A stretch of DNA of 64,000 nucleotides from Streptomyces dysideae (GTDB taxonomy: Bacteria > Actinomycetota > Actinomycetes > Streptomycetales > Streptomycetaceae): positions 63,365-127,364 of the forward strand of contig NZ_KQ949082.1 of NCBI RefSeq assembly GCF_001514305.1. The letters are read 5' to 3'. Below the pieces are notes generated by a model that saw nothing but the letters and a program-made list of their open reading frames with translations, did not search any database and had not been told where the DNA came from. The position numbers and the translations under genes were made by a program. Shown here one piece after another: positions 63,401 to 64,000 of the stretch (position 1 is the stretch's first letter; each line of letters opens with the position of its first letter).

Positions 63401-64000
63401 CGACGACAACGCGCACCCAGGAGCCCGTGACGGGAGCCTGCGCGGCCTGGTCGGGTGCCTGCCGTGCCGCCTCGCGGTTCGTAGCCGGCATCGGATTCCA
63501 GGTGATGGTCGGTCAGGGGGGCGGCGCCGGCCGAATCGGTCTCCGACGGCGACTGCTTGGAGGCCGTGGTACCCATAGTGAGCGCGTGACGGCTGGACCA
63601 GGTCAGGGCGGCCGTTGCGGTCAGGGCGAGGAGGGGGACGGTGAAACCGGCTCGTGCGCCGCCTGGACCATCGACGAGTCGTCCGACCACGGCGGCAGAG
63701 ACGGCGACGCCCGCCGCGCTCGCGGAGTGCGTCCAGGTGAAGGCCTGGGTCAGGACCGACCGGTCCATGACCGACTCGATAAGCGTCGAGGAGACGATGA
63801 TGCACGGAGCGACGCCCGCACCGGGAAGCAGGAGGGCAAGGCCGAGCTGCCAGGGGGTGCTGGCCAGGAGCGGCAGCAGCGATGCGCAGGCCAGAAAGGT
63901 CAGGATCAGGGGAAGTTGGGCCGCGGGCGGGGTGCGTCGGCGGTGTCGCCCGTAGGCCAGACCGGCCAGCAGGCTTGCCGCGCTCATCAGTCCGTACAGG
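63388..64000 (-). CDS. MFS transporter, C-terminal part (runs off the window)
   Basis: The visible 204 residues contain the last membrane segments of a major-facilitator transporter: LPLILTFLACASLLPLLAST, QLGLALLLPGAGVAPCIIVS, TWTHSASAAGVAVSAAVVGR and FTVPLLALTATAALTWSSRH. A polar C-terminal tail of ~65 residues follows. VAPCIIVSSTLIESVMDRSV resembles SetA/drug-efflux type MFS proteins. The start is beyond position 64000, so substrate and full topology cannot be judged. Confidence 0.82.
   Translation of the reverse strand, partial: LYGLMSAASLLAGLAYGRHRRRTPPAAQLPLILTFLACASLLPLLASTPWQLGLALLLPGAGVAPCIIVSSTLIESVMDRSVLTQAFTWTHSASAAGVAVSAAVVGRLVDGPGGARAGFTVPLLALTATAALTWSSRHALTMGTTASKQSPSETDSAGAAPLTDHHLESDAGYEPRGGTAGTRPGRAGSRHGLLGARCRRQSW

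Overview
The window is chromosomal DNA of a Streptomyces species. GC content is very high, GTG starts and short ATGA/GTGA overlaps are common, and several genus hallmarks are present: adpA with a TTA codon, the cellobiose cluster cebEFG-bglC/cebR with CebR boxes, the desferrioxamine operon desABCD with desE and desF under iron boxes, and ATPase/XRE/DUF397 regulatory sets. From memory, the order from about 9 to 55 kb matches the S. coelicolor SCO2769-SCO2798 neighbourhood in inverted orientation. No rRNA or CRISPR array is present. There is one tRNA, tRNA-His.

Layout. 0.1-9.0 kb: a lone PD-(D/E)XK nuclease with Cas4-like cysteines, a PAP2 membrane phosphatase, a histidine phosphatase, an XRE/TPR regulator, a spermidine-synthase-like protein, a small anchored protein and an OmpR-type two-component system. 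9.1-15.4 kb: cellobiose uptake and hydrolysis. 15.7-20.8 kb: GNAT, tRNA-His, orn, adpA, a universal stress protein and a YaaH-type membrane protein. 20.9-25.6 kb: glmS, two conserved proteins of unknown role and a broken GH20 hexosaminidase. 25.7-33.2 kb: desferrioxamine biosynthesis (desABCD) and uptake (desF, desE).

33.2-42.4 kb is an accessory block lying between desE and the leucine/isovalerate catabolic operon. Its left half is a patchwork of gene fragments (Rpn-like, DUF397, XRE, an unknown C-terminus, LamG, ISL3 transposase) with a directly repeated ~90-bp sequence. Its right half holds an intact ATPase/XRE/DUF397 set, a Uma2 nuclease, and a tightly coupled pair of a polyprenyl-synthase-like and a heme-oxygenase-like gene. 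42.4-51.2 kb: the accD1-accA1-hmgL-acdH operon with a divergent TetR repressor (AccR-like, two GTTAA-N6-TTAAC-type operators), a second acyl-CoA dehydrogenase and a TesB thioesterase. 51.2-55.4 kb: a conserved protein, a truncated PucR-type regulator, an agmatinase and a TPP enzyme. 55.4-64 kb: two LacI repressors, a secreted beta-helix/ricin-lectin protein, an SGNH hydrolase, a cupin and the end of an MFS transporter.

The observations most worth a second look are: (1) a ~235-bp structured, non-coding insert inside the dead hexosaminidase gene that resembles an ORF-less HEARO/IscB omega-RNA element; (2) a 153-bp miniature inverted-repeat element with an 8-bp target duplication between desF and the desA promoter, possibly mobilised by ISL3 transposases such as the one whose remnant lies 5 kb away; (3) the prenyl-synthase/heme-oxygenase-like operon.
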